Below, one piece after another: positions 48,488 through 60,177 of a DNA stretch of 64,000 nucleotides. Each line of letters opens with the position of its first letter. The first letter of the stretch is position 1. The DNA comes from Pinus tabuliformis. Taxonomy: Eukaryota; Streptophyta; Pinopsida; Pinales; Pinaceae. A model generated the notes under the pieces. The model did no database searches, was not told the DNA's origin, and was given only the letters and a program-made list of their open reading frames with translations. The DNA is taken from NCBI GenBank assembly GCA_031772625.1, contig CM062813.1, positions 763,096,720 through 763,160,719 on the forward strand, read 5' to 3'. The position numbers were made by a program, and so were the translations under genes.

Positions 48488-48914
48488 CACCCTCTGTTCT
48501 CCATTCTGATCCCAGTCCAAGGATTCTTCATTGCCTTTTCATCCTGATTAGAATCATTTCACCCATTAGACCTGAAGTTTTGTCTTTTGTTTTGCTAACC
48601 TGCCCTGTGAACATTCCCTTTAATGATCTGGTCCAGTTATACTATCCTTTGATTGACTCCATAGCCCAATGGCTTGAAGACATAGCTCTATCCATCTGTT
48701 CCAAGAATTCCACCACCCAACTTCAAAATCCAAACCAAAGCTCCATGAACACTAAGAACTAGCCTAAAATCCCATAAAAACAAAGCTAAATTATAAAGAG
48801 AGAGCCCTCTCTCGACTTAGGTTGGCTAGAGACTAAGCCAAAAAAATTGGTTTGTGGTTATCTCTGTCTTTCCCTCTTCTGATAACTTCTAGGGAAAATT
48901 TTTGAGTGATAACA
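48488..48914 (+). repeat. 5' LTR of element A, part 2 (after B)
   Basis: The LTR resumes after B's target duplication and ends GTGATAACA at 48914. ATAACA mirrors the TGTTA start at 29787. Three bases later the primer site begins, exactly as in element D. No gene is present. Confidence 0.7.
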
Positions 48915-48917
48915 TAG

Positions 48918-48935
48918 TGGCGACCATATTGGGGA
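48918..48935 (+). other. Primer-binding site of element A, tRNA-Arg-like
   Basis: TGGCGACCATATTGGGGA differs from D's site at one base. It departs from the expected tRNA-Arg(ACG) complement at four of 18 positions. The preceding TAG spacer is shared with D. Confidence 0.75.
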
Positions 48936-49075
48936 ACTCAAATCCTCAGTCTTAATAAACCTTTGAGAAAATTTCAAATTTTTATTTTAAGCTTCTTGAA
49001 GGGTTCATTTGAAGTTATTTATAAAAATTCACAAAAAGAGAGTAATTAGAAAAGCCTGAAACTCTGGCTTCAAGG

Positions 49076-50560
49076 AGAACTCACTATACTAGGGCCAATC
49101 TAGATCCAGACCCTACCCCAATAGTGTATAATCCCAACCTGATTTCAAGAAGATCGAAAAAACAAGAAAGTTCAGTCAGTCCCACCTTCAATCAAAGCAG
49201 ATTCATGCCCTGATGAGTAGTTGTTTCTAGAAGACCTCCCCTTTGGTGAGTCATTTGACCTTTCCTTATTTAGAACTAGGGCTGAAAGTGTACTTGATTA
49301 CATAGTTTTAAATCCAAAGTTTATTGCAGATCTCGAAGTCCAAAAGGCCAACCGATCAGTTGATGAGTATATTCTAAATTCCCCTCAATCATCCGTTACT
49401 GTTGCTAAGATCCCTGAGCTCTTTGAACTAGTGTCAGCTACCCTTAGTTCACCATTATTCCCTTCCACCTCTGAAGATCATTCCTCACCTCCATTTATAC
49501 CTTCACTTCCCTACCAACCTATCATTACCCATCAATCACCTATTACTCCCAGTTCTCCATCAACTTCTGTATCATCTCCTAGTACCCCAGCCCCATTTTT
49601 AATCCCTGCTCAAGTTAGAGCCATGGAAAATAGATATGCTCCTCTTGTGTTACCTGCCCCACTTGGTCTCATGCCACAAGACTACCAGAACAAAATTGTC
49701 CAATTTGACGTCATAGGACTTTACACAGCACAACAACATGTAAACAAAATGACAGATTACTTTGAGTTGCATGAAATTGATATAGGAGATGTTCAATTGA
49801 GACTTTTTGTTCAAACTCTGGCTGGTGATGTCAAGAAATGGTTTAGATCGTTACCTGCTAATAGCATAGATACTTTAGAAATAATTTATCAGCAATTTTG
49901 AAATAGATGGGAAAAGAAATAGAACCCTCTGCAGATCGTTTTGGAATATGAAAACATTAAAAGAGGACCAAATGAAATAGTCCAGGATTACTGTACCAGA
50001 TTTAACAATATATACAATGTAATACTAGACAATCTTAGGCCCCCACCTGGCATGGCACTGATAAAATTTCCTGATGGATTCGATACTAATATGGCATTTC
50101 AACTCAGAGACAGAAATCCCCCAACTTTAGAAGACATGCAGAGTGTAGCAGTTAGTGTAGAAGCTAACTTGTTAGCAAAAAGAGCTAGAGTTAGGAATGA
50201 AAGGAGAGGATCTACCAAATATGAAGCCTCACCCTCTGACCTTAAAATAGATGTTTTGGCCAAAAGTATTGAAAAACTCATGGATAGAATGGAAAATATG
50301 GAGAGGAAGCCTCAATGGGATAATCAATAGACATCTCCAATCAGAAACCCAAACTTTAGAAAGAATCAAAATCATAATACAGGAAAGAATGGACCTGATC
50401 AAAATATTAGGCCTCCCTTTCAAGAAAACTATGTTGAAACATCCCATTCAGATGACCCTGAACAAGACAAACACATTAACTTGATCGAAGTAGATGATGA
50501 AGAGATTGTCTTCTTGACTCAAGATGAGCAGGAACTGCATATGCTTCAGTGCTTGCAGAC
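49076..50560 (+). pseudogene. gag of element A
   Basis: The natural start is probably in the stretch near 49076, where the frame encodes ANLDPDPTPIVYNPNLISRR; a shifted frame from 49221 carries the rest. It contains FLEDLPFGESFDLSLFR, a Pro/Ser-rich spacer and the gag core with MTDYFELHEIDIGDVQLRLF and AGDVKKWFRSLPA. MAFQLRDRNPPTLEDMQSVA follows. Stops lie at 49899, 49921, 50328 and 50562. The core is clearly related to D's gag (KSWFKTLPD, MEFQLRERDIATLHEMQ). No CCHC knuckle is obvious. Confidence 0.8.
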
Positions 50561-50633
50561 CTAATCTGGAGAATCGTTTGATTACAAACAAGGATATGAT
50601 TCTGCTATCTTTAAAGTTCATAAACAATACAAC

Positions 50634-51581
50634 TTGAGGAGTAAAAAGAACACTGATAATCCTGACCAAACCAAGAAAACAGTGCCAAATCAACCCAAGA
50701 AAATCAAGACAATTCCAGTTACTAAAACTCTCCAAATTCTCCCCAGACCAAACCAAAACCCTACTAGTCCCACCATTGTAGATATAGCCTATGACCAATC
50801 CCCTAATGATCAACCATCCACTTCAATTCCTTCCAAGGAGACAGTGGAAAAATCTCCAAGAACCATATTAGAAAATCCACATAAAAAGACCTCAAATGCA
50901 GAAAAAGAGGAGCAATCCATTTTAAGTCTTGCTATGAAAATTCCAGTCCCTCAAACAGAAAAATCCCCTTTGCCTTTCAATTTGGGAGCAGAGGTAGCTA
51001 AACTGAAAATTTCAGTTTCGTCGACAGAATTGATGAAAACCAAAACCTACAAGTCTCAAATAAACAAAACCTTGAACTTTGTTGAAAATGAATATTCTGT
51101 CAACTTGTTTGATGATCAGCCTGAGCTTATATTTGGCCCTGATGTTAATGTCAAACCACTAGAAGGAGGGATACCACACTTTTATATTAGCCTTAGCATT
51201 CATGATAAAATATTACACAATGCAATGTTAGATTCTGGGGCCTCACACAATTTAATGCCCAAATCAGATATGGAAAAATTAAACTTAGACATAACAAGAC
51301 CCTACAAGGACTTATTTTCATTTGATTCAAATCAAGTAAAATTTCTAGGCTTAATCAAAGATCTGTGTGTTACTTTAGTACAATATCCTGCTAAAAGCAT
51401 TCTCATGGATATAGTAGTCGCTGACATCCCACCTAAATATGGCATGCTATTTTCTAGGTCATGGGGAGCTAAACTCCAAGGATCTTTACAACTTGACATG
51501 TCATATGCCACAATCTCAATTTTCGAACAACCCAAAAAGTTATACAGAGAAACCCTAATGAAATATGTAGTGAGTAGCTAG
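50634..51581 (+). pseudogene. Aspartic protease region of element A
   Basis: A 315-codon open stretch in the gag frame. A Lys/Pro/Thr-rich linker is followed by the protease, with the catalytic loop AMLDSGASHNLMPKSDMEKL (Asp-Ser-Gly-Ala at 51231-51242) and the later motif VADIPPKYGMLFSRSW at about 51417. SRSW resembles the final retropepsin motif of Tat-type elements. The active site is intact, but stops before and after the stretch isolate it from gag and from RT. Confidence 0.85.
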
Positions 51582-51611
51582 GATAGGCCTCAAAACTTCC
51601 CTATCTACTCC

Positions 51612-52295
51612 ATGCACTCTGACATTGATTCTTTCATTTTGTATAATGTTGAACAAACACAACCGACTACTTCAAACAACATTGTTTCAAGACCAAAAGA
51701 AATTGCAGTTACTACTAAAAATGAAACTATCCAAACTCATGAGCTTTCCAATCAAAATAATGGTCAAAACACCTCAAATAAAAAAAATTATGTTCCCCTA
51801 AACGATGAGAATTATGAACATGAGATATTATGGCACATTGAATTTGATGGGTCAGTGAATAAGTTAGGAGTAGGAGCAGGAGTGTGGATATACAATCTGG
51901 AGAATGATCACTCAGAAGGCCATGCTTACAGACTAAATTTCAAATGCACTAACAACATGGTTGAATATGAAGCCCTCATTTTAGGTCTCAAACTAGTTAG
52001 GAATTTAGGAGCCAAAAGAGTCTCTGTCTTGGGAGACTCTGAGTTGGTTATAAAACAAATTAATCTTGTATCTATGACCAGAGATCCTAGACTAAGTTTT
52101 TATAGAGGAACAATTATAGAAATAGTAAACACTTTCTTAGAAATCAAGGTTGCTTTAATCCCTAGGAAGCATAATATGCAGGCTCATAGTTTAGCAATGT
52201 TTGCTAGCGCTTGTAAGTTACCATTTCAACCCAACCATCAGTACATTGCTGAGGTAAGGCATAGACCTGCTATCCCAGATAACTTGAAAAACTAG
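51612..52295 (+). pseudogene. Archaeal-type RNase H (aRNH) of element A, before RT
   Basis: An RNase H of the archaeal/plant RVT_3 type. HIEFDGSVNKLGVGAGVWI (catalytic Asp near 51846) is followed by NNMVEYEALILGLKLVR (Glu) and VLGDSELVIKQI (Asp near 52035). In the last motif, HNMQAHSLAMFA, His stands where the family has Asp. It lies in the same frame as gag and protease, directly upstream of RT, separated by a 500-bp linker. In Tat-lineage elements an additional aRNH compensates for a decayed Ty3 RNase H. Its usual place, as I recall, is between RNase H and integrase, so this position is notable. Confidence 0.85.
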
Positions 52296-53500
52296 CAAGT
52301 ATTTGCTAATGAAAAACAGATAAACAATTTTTTAACCTTAGAAGAAGAATTTGTAAATAATAATATAGATACTGACATAACTTTAGATCCTGATTTTAAA
52401 GATGAGATAGAAATTGATGAAATGGAAAATGAAAATATAGATATATTTCACCCCACTAAATTTGCAAAATTAGATGTAGAAAACCTAAAGCAAGTTGAGG
52501 TTGGTGAAGCAATGGACCGGGACTCTGAAGTCATTAATCTCAAAGACAACTTTTTACCCAAAGGACTAACCGCTTTGGAAGACTTGTTTGATTCAAATGA
52601 TGTCCCTAGGAAAACAAAGATGGAACCCTTGAAATCTGATATATAGAAGTGTAATATAGGCACTAAGGAAAATCCAAAATTGATTAAACTTTCAAAGTCC
52701 TTACCTCCTACTAAAAAATTGAAATACCTTGAACTATTAAAGGAATTCCAAGATGTCTCTGCTTGGAGTTATGAGGACCTCAATTCCTATGACACTAGCA
52801 TCATACAACACACTATCCCCACAAAAGAAAACCAGAAACCTTTCACATAGAAGCTTAGGAGGATTAATCCCATCCTATTACCTTCTATTGAAAAGGAAAT
52901 TAAAAGGATGTATGAAGCCAAGATAATAGCACCAATCATATTTTTTTATTTGGTTTCAAATTTAGTGCCAACAAGGAAGAAAACTGGTGAAATCAAACTT
53001 TGTGTTGATCTCAGGAATCTTAATAAAGTTTCACTCAAAGACAATTACTCTCTCCCTAAAATGGATCATATATTACAGAGGGTAGTATGGTCAACCAGGA
53101 TCTCATTATTGGATGGGTTTTCTGGTTATAATCATATTTTAGTTCACCTAGATGACTAGGCCAAAACTGCGTTCACTACTCCTTGGGGCACATTCATGTA
53201 TGTGAAGATGCCTTTTGGGTTAAAGAATGCATGAGCCACGTTCCAAAGAGCCATGGACATAGATTTTGTTAAGGAAATTCATGACTTCCTAGTAATATAC
53301 TTAGATGACATCACTGTATTCTCAAAATCAGATAAACAACATTTAGATCATCTAAGGCAGGTTTTCATCAAATGTAGGAAGTATGGAATTTCTCTAAATC
53401 CCAAGAAATCTTTATTTGGGTTAGAAGAGGGAAATTTATTAGGCCATATAATCTCTAAATATGGTATCTGAATAGATCCTGCAATAATTGAAGCCATCTT
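52296..53500 (+). pseudogene. Reverse transcriptase of element A
   Basis: An acidic linker (52300-52830) leads into RT. The motifs are KKTGEIKLCVDLRNLNKVSL (about 52980), LLDGFSGYNHIL, TTPWGTFMYVKMPFGLKNA and the catalytic Tyr-Leu-Asp-Asp at 53298-53309 (VIYLDDITVFS). FGLEEGNLLGHIIS follows. Stops are at 52293, 52644, 52848, 53157, 53232 and 53469, all in one frame. The order and spacing are those of Ty3/gypsy RT. Confidence 0.88.
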
Positions 53501-54100
53501 ACAGATACAACATCCTAGGAGCATTAGGGAATTACAAGCCGTTTTAGGAAAAATCAACTTTCTTAGGAGATTTATTTCTAACTTAGCAAAATTAATTAGA
53601 TCATTAAATAATATGCTGAAAAAATATTCGACCTTAAAATGGACCATGGAGGCTAAGAAATCCTTTGAAGACATTAAGCTAGCCTTAACTAGAACACCAG
53701 TTTTGGTCAGTCCAAAGTTTGACACAGACTTCATCTTATTTTCCTTTGCCTCAGAACAAACAATCGCTGCAGTTTTACTGCAGAAAAATGATCAGGGTTA
53801 TGAACAACCTATTGCCTTCTTTAGCAAAGCCCTGAGAGATTCCCCTTTAAAGTACAATATAATGGAAAAGCAAGCCTTTGCTTTGGTCAAAGCTATCAAA
53901 GATTTTAGAGTTTACATTTTATATTCTCATATAATAGCCTATGTCCCTAATTCAGTAGTCAAGGATATCCTAACTCAGGATGTTCCAGATGGAAAGAGAG
54001 GGAAATGGATAGCCACTATATTAAAATATGACCTAGAAATCAAACCAACAAACTTAATCAAAGGCCAAGGTTTAGCCAAGTTAATGGCTGAATCGAACTG
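53501..54100 (+). pseudogene. Degenerate Ty3-type RNase H of element A
   Basis: This continues the RT frame: the connection domain LGKINFLRRFISNLAKLIRS is followed by an RNase H fold. The catalytic Asp of the first strand is replaced (FILFSFASEQTIAAVLLQ), and the Asp of the third motif is replaced as well (IIAYVPNSVVKDILTQ). Only the Glu-bearing helix (MEKQAFALVKAIKDFR) looks normal. Loss of these acids is typical of Tat-lineage elements that carry an aRNH (family knowledge). Here both losses agree with the intact first three acids in the upstream aRNH. Confidence 0.8.
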
Positions 54101-55450
54101 TCAGGCCTTAGATATAAATTTTATTGCAGAGATGGATAATGGAGAGGAACTGGCAACTCCACCTATTAGCCAGGCCTTTATTGAATCACCGTGGTATGCT
54201 GGCATCATATATGTTTTAAAAAATCTACAAGCTCCTCGTAAATTATCTAGGACCAAAAGCAAGTTTTTAAAAATGAAATCTTTGAAATTTTGCATAATTG
54301 ACAATACTTTGTTTTGGAGCAATCATGAAGGTATCCTCCTTAATTGTTTATTGAAAGAAGAATCTGACAAAGTGTTACAAGAGTTTCATGCAAGTGAATG
54401 TCAAGGAAATCTCTATTGGAAAACCACTGCTAACAAGATTCTTAGAGCTGGGTTTTATTGGCCTACTTTGTTTTTTGATGTAAAGAAATTTGTAACCTCA
54501 TGTGATAAATGTTAGATTTTTGAAGGGAAGAAAAAGCTTTTACCCCTACCCCTAAAACCAATCTCTGTTGAAGAACCTTTTCAACAATGGGGTCTTGACT
54601 TCATTGGTGAAATCCAACCACCTTCCTTTGCCCAGCACAGATGGATCCTCACTGCTACAGATTGTTTTACCAAATGAATAGAAGCCATACCATCAATACA
54701 AGCCACTGGCACTATTATAATAACCTTTCTTGAGGCCAACATCCTATCAAGATTGGATGCCCAACCAAAATCATCACTGACAATGCAGCAGCTTTCAAAG
54801 CCAAAAGAATGATTGATATCTGTAATAAGTATCATATAACGCTGGGCCACTCCAAAGCTTATTACCCTCAAGTAAATGGACTAGCTGAGTCCTCAAAATA
54901 AATTCTGGTAGATATCATCAAAAAATTGTTAGAGGATAATAAGAAAACATGGAACAAAAAGCTAGTAAATGCCTTATGGGCAGACAGGCTAACCATAAAC
55001 AAATCCATTGGTACTAGTCCTTATCAATTAGTTTATGGAATTGAAGTTGTTTTCCCATCTTCCTTGGGAACACCAATGATGAAGCTGCTCCAAGAGTTGC
55101 AAGTCGAACCAAATGACATTCAAAGAAGGATTAACCAAATAATTCATTTACAACAAACCAGGGAAGAAGTTTACATCAGATCTCAAGTTGTGCAGGAAAT
55201 GATCAAGAAAACTTTTGATAAAAGGACTAAGGCAATTTTTTTTTACCTACGTGACAAAGTTCTAAAATGGGATTCAAGGAGAGAGGATAAAGGAAAACAT
55301 GGGAAATTTGATTTCCTATGGAAAGGCCCATATATCATTTATGCTTTCAAAGGTAATAATGCTTTCTTCGTCAGAGAAATGGATGGCACAGAAGCAGAAG
55401 GAGGACCAATTAATGGTCGAATGCTCAAACACTACATTGAACCTAGTTAA
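54101..55450 (+). pseudogene. Integrase of element A
   Basis: The zinc domain EFHASECQGNLYWKTTANKI is followed by VTSCDKC; the second zinc-binding His is replaced by Asn. The core has QWGLDFIGEIQPPSF (Asp). After a frameshift near 54757 it continues with KIITDNAAAF (Asp) and NGLAESSK (Glu). The frame from 54926 to 55450 covers the C-terminal domain, with FDFLWKGPYIIYAFKGNNAF, and ends MLKHYIEPS. Stops lie at 54513, about 54676 and 54899. The gene is dead but the DDE triad is recognisable. Confidence 0.85.
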
Positions 55451-55673
55451 TGATTTCATTGATCATTTGTACACATCTTACTTTCAAAAGTCTAGAGTGG
55501 ATTGGATGGTGATTTTGAAGTTGATGCCCGAAGAGAATGCCCTAAGCTTCAAGAGTTTTACTATCATAAATAGTAATAATGCAGAAACATGAAAAGGGAA
55601 AATTGCAGGATAACATCATTACAATTCAGAAGGCCATTGGTCTACAAAGTTCTTGACATTTCACCAGGAAATG

Positions 55674-55693
55674 CCATCCCCAAAAGGAGCCAC
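55674..55693 (+). other. Polypurine-tract region of element A
   Basis: CATCCCCAAAAGGAGCCAC lies directly before the 3' LTR, with the purine core AAAAGGAG. The upstream 50 bases resemble the block at 20680-20758 in D. Confidence 0.7.
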
Positions 55694-56884
55694 TGTTAGG
55701 TTCCTATACCAGTAGGAGTCATAATTTTTGAATGGATGAGATTAAACCTGTAATATGTACATAAATTTTCTTTCTGCAAATGTTTTCCATATTCAAAAAA
55801 TTAAAAAATATAATGAGGGTATGTCCTAAAAGAAAAAAGAAAGGACAAAAAACAATCAAAATGTAAAAAAAGATGAAAATTATGAACCACAAGAAAAGGA
55901 AAATACCATGAAAGTGAGCAAGTCAAAATGCCACTACTATTTACTTGTTTTGCAAAATAAATGATTGTGTATAGTTTGTAATCTTTGCCACAATCCATGA
56001 CAGTCAAAATGTTTAAACTTGGTTATTTCATGTTTCAATTTCATGTCTATAGATAAAGAATAAAAATTTGACCAAACTATTTAATATTGGCAGATAAGTA
56101 GACAGGTAGAGTAAATAAAAGGAGCTTAATTGTTTAATATGAGCCCTTGGATGTAATAAGGTTAGTTTTAGTTAGTTTGCTATTGTAAAGAGAAAGAAAA
56201 ACGTTTGATAAGGGTTTGCTAGCTCAAATGCACCCTAATAAAGAGAAGTGAACATGGTAGGATAAGTAGGTGGGTAAGTAGAAGAAGGGTTGCAGAAGTA
56301 TGATGATTGATTAGACAAAAGAATGTTTATCATCTTTTTCATCATAAAAGTTCCAAATGTAAATGGGCACTCAAGCATGCAGATGGATATTAAATTCAAT
56401 TAATTAACTTTCCTCATTCATTTCACCTTGTACTTAACTAATTTCCAACAATAAAGTTCAAAGTACTTAAAAAACCCTAAGTCGAAAAGGCTCAGAGCAT
56501 TTCTCTGACTTTTGGAGGGACCGGACCCTCGGCTCAATGACTTATAGGCAATAAGTACTAAAACCCCCTCATAAAAATTCATTCCCCCCTTCGGTTCATT
56601 CATTTTCCCTAAATAATTCTCTTTTTCTAGGGTTAAAATATTTTTACCTAGGAAAAGTGTTCATTCCCCCACATAAATCATTTTCATATCAAAAACCCAC
56701 AAAAACACTATATCCTAAGTTTTTATGTTATTATCGGAAAAGCATTAAAGACATGAAAAATCCTAAGCTTAGGGTAGTGAGCCCCTTTCCGCTCATTTTA
56801 CTAATTACTAATTTATTTATTAAATCCCAAACAAAAACCCTTTTCCCGTACATATTTAACTCCCTTGATATTAATTAACCCCAC
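55694..56884 (+). repeat. 3' LTR of element A, first 1.19 kb
   Basis: This aligns with 29787-30975 from TGTTAGGTTCC to AACCCCAC. The match stops exactly where element C begins with TGTCATG; the 5' LTR instead continues CCTAGTTTAATT. The rest of this LTR should lie beyond C, outside the window. Confidence 0.88.
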
Positions 56885-57934
56885 TGTCATGCGGAAAGAG
56901 TCAATTTTACGGACAAAACCGACCTCCCTAGAAGCTAAGGCTTTCTAGTGACAAACAAGACAATTAAACACTATCTTTCCCTAAATATGCATTTAGAATA
57001 CAAGTAATTAGGTGTTTATAACATACCTTTAGTCCAACGCTTTGTAGTAGTCCAGTATCTCCGATCCGGATGAGCTCCTCCTTCTCTTCGAAACCTGCAT
57101 TCACTAACAAGCAAACGATTACATAGCACCTGAATAACTCATAAAATAAAACATATTCATCATACAGACCAAGGAGTATATGAAACAAATCATGTATAAC
57201 AACTTGTTGAGAAAAATGAGCTTAATTGTATTAAGTGGAAACAAAAGAAACCATTACAACCTGAGCCTTGGTGTTGTGCAGGTCCCTCCCAGGGTCTAGC
57301 AAGAGTTCTCCTTTACTTTGATCAGCTCACCCACTTCCAAATGAAGCTAAGAAAGGATGGGAATCTCTCCTCTCAAGCTCTATAAGGGAGTCCTAATTTC
57401 AGCAGCATCTACCCTTAGGAATCTTCAGCTTTCAACCTCCCCTCCCTCTGGCCCAATGCCTATATTTATAGTGCTTGGGAAGAAGTTAATCAGGTCCACC
57501 ATGAATGGGATAAGCCCCTCTTTTAATGGGATAGCTCCCCTCTTCATGGGATAAGTTCCTCTTTCATTGGGATGCATGAACCATCTGGAGGCGCTCAATC
57601 CACGTCAAACCATCTTCTAGAATGCTCTAGAAATGACCACAAGTAACTTTTTTAAAGTGAAACTTGCGCCTTTTGACCTTTACAGGAGTACGCACCCACC
57701 CCTTTATATACAGAGTGTACAAGTACACAGGTATTGTGAACTTGGGGTGCGTACACGCAGGTAAGGCTAAGAGAAACTGCGTAACCAGAGTTAATTGACT
57801 TTTTAAGGACTTTCTCTCTTTTTTGGATTTTGACATGAGGAGCAGAGGTATAAGACTTGCCAAGGAGGATAGTATGACAGTTGATGGAGCCATACTAACT
57901 GCAGATAGTCATGGTGACAAATTTTAGTGTAACA
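56885..57934 (-). repeat. 3' LTR of element C
   Basis: The LTR is 1050 bp. On the minus strand it begins TGTTACAC (57934) and ends GCATGACA (56885). A minus-strand TATA box (TATAAATATA) lies at 57461-57470. The boundaries follow from the polypurine tract on the right and the break in A's LTR on the left; the 5' LTR is outside the window. Confidence 0.78.
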
Positions 57935-57953
57935 GATTGCCCCCTAAAGTGCG
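57935..57953 (-). other. Polypurine tract of element C
   Basis: The minus strand reads CGCACTTTAGGGGGCAATC immediately before the LTR start TGTTACAC. The run of five G in a purine-rich context is typical of plant gypsy elements. Confidence 0.8.
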
Positions 57954-60177
57954 AAGCCTATAGTAGATTAGGGTTTCATATCATCTAGGAAGGGTGAAGT
58001 ACTTTATCATTTCAAGGATTATCTTGTGGAGAGCCCGGTTGGAACCTGCAAGTATTCAACACAAAATACATGTATGAGATCATATCATCGCTGAGGTAGG
58101 CATTCCCATACTCAGATCAAAAACTTTAACTAACAAACTAACTACTGCTCTGATACAGGAATGATTTCACAATACATCTTAATCATAGACTCATGTAGAC
58201 ACAGTATGGACGCAGCCATATGTTTATAGTTAGTCTACTATACAATGAATACAAAACTCCTTGCAGCCTGGATGGTGGAAACTAGATCCAAGGTCTTCAT
58301 TTCTACTTCCCGAAATAGTACGACTCTATCCATGCGAATAAATGAGTTGATGTTGAGCATGGTAGAAACCACTTGATTACCAGTCAATGATGTAAACTGT
58401 TAACAAGTGTGAGAGAGACCACAAGTGATGTCAATGGTTCTCAAAGTACCCAGTACAATCCATGAGATGTGAATGAATGTGCTGATGTCAAACATGTCAC
58501 GGAATCCTTCGATCGAAAGTCAATGATGTAAACTGTCGTCGAGGGCGAGAAATCTGCCATTGATGCATGCGGATTTCAAGGTACTGACGATTTCTAGATC
58601 ATCTTTCTAGATAATGTGTTGATGTCGATAGAAAGCGATCCGTCGTAGGCAAGCCCACAACACGAAATCATAAATCAAGTTGAAGAAATGTAGCTGTAAG
58701 GACTGACTCAGGGATGGTCAAGATGGATGACAGGTATTTTGCAGATGAATGGTTTATTTGTAGCGACCTCTTGAACACATAACGACACGACAGATGGCTT
58801 GGTGACATTTGACCCAAAGTTAATACCCGGCTGAAGACTTTCAATGTGGTTCAATCAACTGTGAGGTAAAGGATTTCCCAACCCAGGTGAATGAAAAGTG
58901 TCGTGTTCAAGAGTGGTGATAAGATTTCTTCTGAGACAAAGGATAACAAATAGGCTCACTTTTCTCTCTTTTCCCCCACCATTTCGGGCAAGTACCTCTT
59001 TATTTTTTACAAGCTTGAGGAGGATAACATATGCTTGATTATAAGCCCATCCTTCGGATGAGTCCAACTTAGTTTAGATTCGAACCCTAAGAAGGAGTGG
59101 TCCGTTCCTGTTTGTAATCGAACAGGTCCTTTACTGTGAAATTTTAACGAGTCCAGTATAGGAGAAACTCGGCGTTTTTCAATTTTAGAGAGTCTGAAAA
59201 ACTTAAGAAGACTCCAGGGTTGAACGTTTTCGTAAATTTGTGTCTCCCAAGCCCGAAAAAGTATAAAATAACACTTGAGAGAACCGCTTGGTTTTTTACG
59301 ACCAAGGAGTACTTTCATAGTTAGTGTCTTTGACCTGAAAAGTAAAAAGCGATCAAGGACACGTCGTTTTATTTCCAGTATCGAATTTGAAACGACAAAA
59401 ATCCGGCAATCTTTTCCTGTTTTTACGGTCAGAAAAGGGCTATAAGAGGACCGTCTTTTAATTCCATTTTAACGAGTGTAAAAGAAACGCTCGGCAATCT
59501 TTTCATGTTTTAGGAGTCAGAAAAGGGCTTAAAAGATGACTCTGATGTTTTTGTTTGTGAAAAATGACAATTTTCCCTGAAAATCCTTTATCCTGCACAA
59601 AAACCAACACATTACTCTTACCCGTTTAAAGATAGATAAAAATACTTTGAAAAATACCTTGTCACGATGGAAAATAAACAAATTTAACATTCATTTACTC
59701 AAAAAACATATAAAAAGGGCTTTTACCATTTTACTGTTGACGAGAGAAAAAGGGCTTTTGGCAAGAAACTTCCCATGGTCATTGCGGAGAATCCGACTGT
59801 CGAAATCGAACGCCGTCTCATCAAGTATTCTACAACATCCTCCCTTGCATTTCCATCCGTTTAGAATTTGTTTTTAAGCTTTAGTTTCATTTTTTGGAGG
59901 CCTTGGGGTTTCAAGGTCCACTTTTCGGGGTACGCAGGTGCTCCACTGGTGACCTGCGTACCCCGACATTTTCTCAGTTGGGAAAAAGCCGGGCATACGC
60001 AGCTTGCCTTAAGAGAACCTGCGCGCACATGCTCTGTCTCTAAAGGTGGGCTGCGTACACCGCGGAGAGGATTTTCAAACCCCCATTTCTCCAAAATGAA
60101 CCAAAAATATTTAATTTTATGGACTCTAACAGATGTTTTATGGTGTGTAGATTGCCCACCATGCTTGATTGGCGTGA
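57954..60177. other. Spacer of element C with degenerate repeats
   Basis: No gene is supported. Between about 59149 and 59540 there are repeated blocks of 70-80 bp with the shared parts AACGAGT, CTCGGCAATCTTTTC and GTCAGAAAAGGGC; the clearest pair is 59403-59450 and 59489-59540. On the plus strand this lies upstream of the antisense ORF and may hold its promoter, but I see no clear TATA box. Confidence 0.5.

Noticed and set aside
48472-48762. A 96-codon open stretch across the right end of B
   Set aside because: It starts inside B's LTR and runs over the target duplication into A's LTR, so it is a chance frame.
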